Source: Przewalskia tangutica (lineage: Eukaryota; Streptophyta; Magnoliopsida; Solanales; Solanaceae). From it: a stretch of 64,000 bases of DNA. Each line of letters opens with the position of its first letter. Within the stretch, counting starts at the first letter, position 1. Below the pieces are notes generated by a model. That model searched no databases, had not been told where the DNA came from, and saw only the letters and a program-made list of their open reading frames with translations. The stretch is taken from NCBI GenBank assembly GCA_029844215.1, contig CM056733.1, positions 44,405,142 through 44,469,141 on the forward strand. Direction: 5' to 3'. Of this stretch, positions 58,580 through 64,000 are shown piece after piece. Both the position numbers and the translations under genes were made by a program.

Positions 58580-60112
58580 CCCCCCCTTGATAGCAAGACT
58601 TCTTCATCACTTGAACGATTTCCAAGTCTCAAAATCCCTCTCCCCCTTTAGTTGAAGTTCTCGTCCAAACTAACCCTCCCCCTTCCTTGAAAGCCTTCGT
58701 CCGAAACACCCCTCTCCCTTAACCAAACTTTGTCCAAAAATTCCTAAACTCTTAAGTGTTCTTCCTTAGTATATTAGGAAGATTTTTAACCAAAAGTTAG
58801 AAAGATTTCACACCCTAGCCCCTAAAGCCTCACCTTGGCCGAGAGTTGTGAGGACAAGAACCTTAGTGTTCTTCACTTGTTTAGGGTGGTTCTTAAAGAG
58901 GAGTTGGTTAGGAGCGTATAAGGGTTGCTTGGAGCGGGTTGGAGCGCACGGAGTAGGAGCTAAACGTTGCTCAGGATCGACTTTAATCTTGGATAATTTT
59001 GGGCTTATCGAGGTAATGATCTTTATCCCCCTATTGTAATTGGAACTTACATGTTGTAGTAATGTATAGTTGAGTATAGTATATATAGAATGGATATTAA
59101 AGAAGAAAATTGAACTGTAATTACATAGGACTATATTTACAGTAGACTTGTAGTATTCCTGTGAAGTAGAATTGAACACGTCCGGTTAGACGTGTAATCC
59201 CTTGGGAGTTGTTGGCCTGGTAGCGGGCCTTGGTAGGGGAGGAGATTTATGTGATAACGGGGGGGGGAGGTGCTGTCGAATTTTCCGTAGAAATATTCTA
59301 CGAAGAGAACTAGAAGTTAATAGGCGTTTTATGGCCATTATAGGTGGAAGTACTACGAGTAGCGTATTCTACTTGAAGGGTGGAAAAGGCTAGCAAGGTT
59401 GTAGTACTTGGAGCATTTTGCTAATTGTCGATAATCGTCGCGAGGTATGTGAACCTCTTCCTATCTTTTCTAGCATGATATGTTGTGAACTATGTAGTAC
59501 GGTAGACGTACATGTGTTAAATGAATTTGGTTGGGTTAAAACATAAAGTGTTATAACGGCTTTATGGGAAGTTTGTTATAACAACTTTATGTGGGCAAAG
59601 AAATGGTTTGTGGTTTTTAAAAGATAAAAGACTTGATGTGAAATAATAAGGACTTGGGTTGTGTTAAAAAGTTGTGAAACCGCTTTAATGAGAAATGGGT
59701 AATTGGGTTTTAAAGGGAATAATGTTATATTGATTTCGGAAATGAGAACAAGTATCGAACAAACCACTGCAGCGTTAATAAAGGAAAATGTATTGACTAA
59801 TTAATTATTATTAAAACCAGTAGAAACCTCCATCTGCATAGAAGCTAAGATAAGACAAAATTGTATTACATTTTCTAGATCATGGCTGCTTTAATAAGAT
59901 TGTTATAAACAAGAATAACCTACTCACACATAAGGCATATGTTACTCAAATTGTTTTAAAAGAGAATTATGTTATTAAGTGGTTAAGACTATGAACTACG
60001 AAACCTTTCGAAAGTAAGAGAATTGAAGTATGGTAATTTGCTTGTGCTTGCTTGTGATAGCCTTGTTGTGTAAAAGTTGTATTCCTATGCTATCGCGTCT
60101 CTCGATGGAGGG

Positions 60113-60575
60113 CCGGTATATTGTTATTGTTGTTACATGGACATGTCTGCACCGATGAAGAATTCCGGGGGCATGCGGCGGGTTAATCACCCGGTATATT
60201 ATTATTGTTGTTACATGGACATGTCTGCACCGATGAAGAATTTCGGCATGCGGCTACGCGCGGTTAATCACCGATATTGTTATTGTTGTTACATGGACAT
60301 ATCGCACGATGAAGAATTTCGGCATGCGTTACGTCTGGCGTTAATCACCGGTATATTGTTATTGTTGTTACATGGACATATACTCGCATGAAGAATTCCG
60401 AGGCATGTACGCGGCGGGTTGATTACCCGATATATTGTTATTGTTGTTACATGGACATGCGCACCGATGAAGAATGCAGGGCATGTACGCGCGGCGTTGA
60501 TTACCCGTCATCGTTATTGCATCCTGGACATGTCTACACCGATGGAGAATTCCGGGGGCATGTGGCCATGATGCG
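60113..60575 (+). repeat. ~75-81-bp tandem repeat, 6 copies, in H LTR
   Basis: Each copy has TGTTACATGGACATGTCTGC, then ACCGATGAAGAATTCCG and a GGCATGCGGCGGGTTAATCA stretch. It is the plus-strand counterpart of the A array (21190-21455), with more copies. Confidence 0.9.
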
Positions 60576-61177
60576 GGCTTGATTGATATTGTGGGCGTGA
60601 GACCCTTGGTTATATTTGAGTGATAACTTTGAGGGCGTGAGTCCCTGCTTTGACATGACTGCTTTTATGTCGTGAACTGTAGTTTGGTTATCATACATGT
60701 CTCCTGTCTTATTTAGACTATTATGATTTCGTTCTGATTTTCGGGCCACATACTTGGTACTGTTGTCGACCTCCTTCGGGCCGCTTTCGCCGCAGATAGA
60801 GGTACATCGTTGTTGATCCTCGTTCTTAGGATCACGATTCAACAGATTGGGAAGCTCCGTTTCTCCGAGGCTTATCTTTTGGTATGTTTCCCGAGTTTGT
60901 AAGTTTTGTACATTCGTGGTATGGCGCCTGTCCGTCATAGTTGTTGTAAAAATCTTAGAGTGCGTAATCTTGTTGTGGGCAGGGTTTGTAAAGGATTGTA
61001 ACTGTTCGGTTGTATGTATATACATGAAGGTGACCGTTTTGGTTAGCCTGTTTTCTTATGTTGTATCTTGTTTCCTGTTTAAGTTTTTATTTCCGCTGAT
61101 TTTCCTCTGATGTAGTATCACTAGGGTGCCCGGGGTAAGGCACCAGTCGTGGGCCCGAGGTCGGGTCGTGACAAAAA

Positions 61178-61189
61178 TGGTATCAGAGC
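61178..61189 (+). other. Primer-binding site of H (intact)
   Basis: TGGTATCAGAGC, 4 nt after the LTR end. Confidence 0.9.
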
Positions 61190-61379
61190 AGTTAGTCCTC
61201 GGAAAGTGTCTACAGACCGTGTCTAGTAGAGTCTTGATTATCGGTGTGTTGTGCACCACATCTATAATCAGGAGGTTGCAGGACATTTAGGATTGGTTTC
61301 TATTCTTCTCACTCTGAGATCGTGCCTTAGATTTGTGTCGTAAGTTGGACTCCCTCTGACGTATTCTTTTGTACCAGTT

Positions 61380-62609
61380 ATGCCTCTACGCAAGGCAACC
61401 AGAGCCCGGCAGAGGAGTGCGAGTAGAAAGCAGAGGTTACGGTGACAGAGGCCCGTCTTTACGAGGTGGTGCTACGAGCGGATTCTACGACGCCACCAAA
61501 GAGAGTTTAGAAAGAAGCGGTAGCTACCGAGGCCACGATACTGAGCCTCGGTCCCCACAACCTGGAGCAGAGGAGATTGGTTACAAGGAGATGGCCCAGT
61601 TATTGGCCAGGATTGTGGCCAGACATAAGGATAGGCTGGACGCAGCAGTTCCAGTAGCACCCGTGGTTCACCCGAGATCGGATAGTTTGAGGCTACGGAT
61701 TTTCCGAGTCACCCGCGAGTTCTGGTCGAGGCACGAGGATGATCCGCAGGAGTTCATCCGACGCCATTCCGGATCGTGAGAGTGATCAAGGCTTCGAGAC
61801 CGAGTCGGTGGTCTTAGGTTCGCGTCGGCTGCGTGATCCGCTGATCGTTTGATTCGTGGGAGCTGTCCCGGGGAGAGCATGCACTTCCAGCAGTATGGGA
61901 CGAGTTCTCAGAGGAATTCCTCACTCACTTCTTGCCTCCGCAGATGAGGAGGGCACGGGCCGACAGATTTATGATCCGAGAGAGGCGCACGGTTCAGGAG
62001 TACAATGTGGAGTTTGACTCACTAGCTCGGTACGTCCCTGCGTTAGTATCCGACATGGAGGACAGAGTGCACCGCTACATTACGGGGCTCGATGACTACT
62101 TGGCAGAGGCTTGTTCGGGTGTAACTCTTCAGCCGGGCATGGACATTGCCCGCATGCAGGCTTATGCACTTGGATGTGAGGAGCGGAGAGGTCGACGGAA
62201 TGGCCGAGATCAGCAGAAGAGGGCCAGAACAGCAGGGTCCTTTGGTGACTTTCGAGGCGGACCGCCTCAGCAGCAGGCTAGTTATGCACCTTCGCGGTCT
62301 GAGTGGTCCTCCACGCCTTCGTGGCTTCGGAGATATTCGTGAGCGGTCGGGGCTCCGGGTTGAGTTTTTCGGGAGTTGGGGTCTTGGCGGATGAAGCCAC
62401 CCCGACCTCGGTGCGGTCAATGTGGTAGACCCCATTTTGGGGAGTGTCGTGCTGCCAAGGGAGCCTGTTATATTTGCGGCCGTCAGGGCCATTTTGCGAG
62501 GAACTGTCCGACCAGGGGTAGCACGGATGTTACGACTCAGCCTTCAGGATCAGTGGCTGGTTCATCACCTTCACTAGTTATGCGCCCTGCAGGGCAGGAC
62601 TGTGATTAG
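61380..62609 (+). pseudogene. gag: gag of element H (few frameshifts)
   Basis: Gag with all landmarks. The family ATG is at 61380 (MPLRKATRA). The first main frame, 61369-61779, carries the AQLLARIVARHKDR helix, PVVHPRSDSLRLR and EDDPQEFIRR. A frame break at ~61770-61930 covers the WFDSWE region. The second frame, 61932-62342, runs from PPQMRRARADRF through EYNVEFDSLARY, YITGLDDYLAE and GMDIARMQAYA to a basic linker. The third frame, 62376-62609, has a variant knuckle CGQCGRPHFGEC, then a perfect CX2CX4HX4C knuckle, CYICGRQGHFARNC (62466-62507), and ends at a stop (62607-62609). It spans ~1.23 kb, about 400 codons, normal for this family. Two or three single-base errors separate it from an open frame. 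Some may be consensus errors. Confidence 0.9.
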
Positions 62610-62813
62610 AGTAAAGCGGTAGTTACAGGTATATCCTTAACCCTCTAGAGATTTGTATGCGTGATATGATGATTTTATGTTGAGTGTTATGTTTCGATAG
62701 CATTGTGTAAAATTGTGATCTAGAGAACATGGTTAGTTGATAGGATAAGTATAGGGACATGGAAAGTGTGAACCGTAGAATATTTCACGTTGAGACCTTA
62801 GATGTAAGGCCGT
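62610..62813 (+). other. Spacer after gag (H), cut by I
   Basis: Begins with GGTATATCCTTAACCCTC near 62628 as in D. Element I starts at 62814 after GCCGT, a likely but unpaired target duplication (its partner is outside the window). Confidence 0.7.
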
Positions 62814-64000
62814 TGTTATACCCCGTATTTCCAGAGTATGTACGTGAGGGCGTACGTATTATAATTTGAGCCTTAAAGTTGGCTAGTTTCGAAATTTGGG
62901 CACAAGTGCCAAAAAGAATCGTTTTTCGACGAAACGTTTTACCTAACTTGCGAAGGGAAAATTCCGGCTATGTCATTTATAATTTTTGCGGATTTTTCCG
63001 AGAGACGAAACATTTTGGACCAACGGGAGGGTGACATGTGTCACCCTCACATTGGGAGCAAGTGGACGGCAAGGGCAAGTCAAGGGCACGTTTTTTGTGC
63101 CTTTGGTTAGGTAGGATATTTGTGCAAGTTGGTGTGGTAGATGGATAAGGTCCACATGGTTGAAATCTAGCCCTACACTTGCACCACACTTGTCTTCATC
63201 TTGGCCATTGGTTGGCCTTTACTTGACCTATAAATACCCCTCTAAGTTGAAGACTTTCTTCATCCAAACTTGAGCAATCTTTCTAAGTCTCACACTACTC
63301 CCTCCCTCTTGTTTGCTTCGTCCAAAGCCCCTCCCCCCTCCCTTGTGAAGCTTTGGCCGGAGGCCTCCTCCCCTTTGTAGAGGCTTGGCCGGGTACACCC
63401 CCCCCCTAGCCTAGTTGTTTTCGTATAATACCCCTTTTTGTGGTATAGAAATACTCTCCTAGTATTGTTATAATACCCAAATACCTTGGCCCAAATACCT
63501 TGTAGTATTCCCAAGGTTACACTTATACAAAAGCCCAGAAAATACCATTATACTTCCTTTTAGCCTCTAAACGAAACCCTAAGGAAATCTTCATTGTTAG
63601 TTGAAGTATTTAGGTAGAAGTTGGTTAGAACTTCTAAGGGTTGTTTGGAGCGGTTGAGCGCCTTGTAGGAGCTAAACCTTGCTCAGGATCGACATTTAAA
63701 CTCGGATAATTTTGGGCTTATCGAGGTAAACACTCTTGACCTTTTATTGTAATTGGAAATTACATGTTGTTGGAATATATAGTTGAAGTATACTATATAT
63801 AGAATTGAATAATACTTACGGCAATGTGTTGCGACTTAAGCCTGAATTTTAAGAAGATAACTAAATTGTAATTACTTAGGACTGTATTACAGTAGACTTG
63901 TATAGCATTACTGTGAAGTAGAATTGTACACGTCCGGTTAAACGTTTAAACCCCACTGGTTGGCTTGGTAGCCGCCTCGATAGAGGAGAATTACGTGCAT
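62814..64000 (+). repeat. Element I: partial 5' LTR, continues past right edge
   Basis: TGTTATACCCCGTATTTCCA start; LTR subfamily of A and J. Near-palindrome GGTGACATGTGTCACC at 63030-63045; TATA 63229-63236. It follows the shared LTR course to the window end. Being inside H, it is younger than H. Confidence 0.85.
63229..63236 (+). promoter_or_regulatory. TATA box of LTR I
   Basis: TATAAATA followed by CCCCTCTAAGTTGAAGAC. Confidence 0.6.

Larger units (their letters stand above)
57950..61173 (+). repeat. H 5' LTR
   Basis: TGTTACACCCCGTAGTTCCA ... CGGGTCGTGACA. TATA 58572-58579; tandem array 60113-60575; a run of GTGGTGGACATATGTCCC-type repeats near 58430-58500 in U3. No gene is visible. Confidence 0.9.
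57950..62813 (+). mobile_element. Element H: LTR element with the best-kept gag, cut by I
   Basis: 5' LTR 57950-61173 (3,224 bp), intact PBS 61178-61189, leader, gag 61380-62609 and spacer 62610-62813, which is interrupted by I at 62814. Downstream parts lie outside the window, so whether H has pol is unknown. Its LTR start matches the C/D subfamily, but it carries the tandem repeat of the A type. Confidence 0.88.

Noticed and set aside
60077..60391. 104-codon Tyr/Cys-rich repetitive frame
   Set aside because: Artefact of the 75-81-bp LTR repeat; the frame breaks wherever the unit length varies.

Overview
This 64 kb window is plant repetitive DNA. I recognise no host gene, tRNA, rRNA or other cellular gene. 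It consists of at least ten overlapping or nested copies of one superfamily of long-LTR Ty3/gypsy (Metaviridae) retrotransposons. The LTRs are about 3.1-3.7 kb and run TGT(T/C)A...TGACA. A primer-binding site matching plant initiator Met-tRNA (TGGTATCAGAGC) lies about 4 bp after the LTR. Gag ends in a CCHC zinc knuckle, and the recognisable pol pieces are protease, RNase H and integrase. The long LTRs, the PBS, the RNase H-integrase connector and the style of Gag suggest the Tekay/Del chromovirus clade, but no chromodomain is visible. The species cannot be named; a large-genome angiosperm is likely.

Layout (letters are mine). J (1-1958, minus) is the start half of an LTR that runs off the left edge. 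D (+, 1959-49805) is the oldest shell. Its 5' LTR ends at 5327 and it carries gag. It is split by C at 7332-35921, and its 3' LTR (from 36026) is split by E at 39031-49467. C (+) is split inside its 3' LTR by B (16979-35622, +). B is split in its leader by A (20569-29728, minus). The nest is therefore A in B in C in D, with E also in D, and each step is confirmed by a matching 5-bp target-site duplication: CTTCT, ATAGT, GCATG and GTCCC. To the right lie an LTR fragment (49806-50269, minus) and F (50270-56708, minus), the only copy with protease, RNase H and the start of integrase. G (56709-57949, +, deleted), H (57950-62813, +) and I (62814 to the right edge, +) follow.

Coding content. D, A and H carry a recognisable but frameshifted gag and no visible pol. 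C, B and E carry a shortened gag, a non-coding spacer and only the C-terminal part of integrase. F lacks gag and keeps pol debris. No copy here could move by itself. The set looks like gag-only and gag+integrase-tail deletion derivatives that would depend on enzymes supplied in trans.

Caution on sequence quality. Copies differ repeatedly at CAG/CTG sites, which read CG or CCG in one copy, and in G/C run length. Even the PBS shows this: six sites read TGGTATC-GAGC-like while F and H read TGGTATCAGAGC. The pattern looks like uncorrected long-read consensus error at methylated CHG sites and homopolymers. Many frameshifts called here may therefore not be real.
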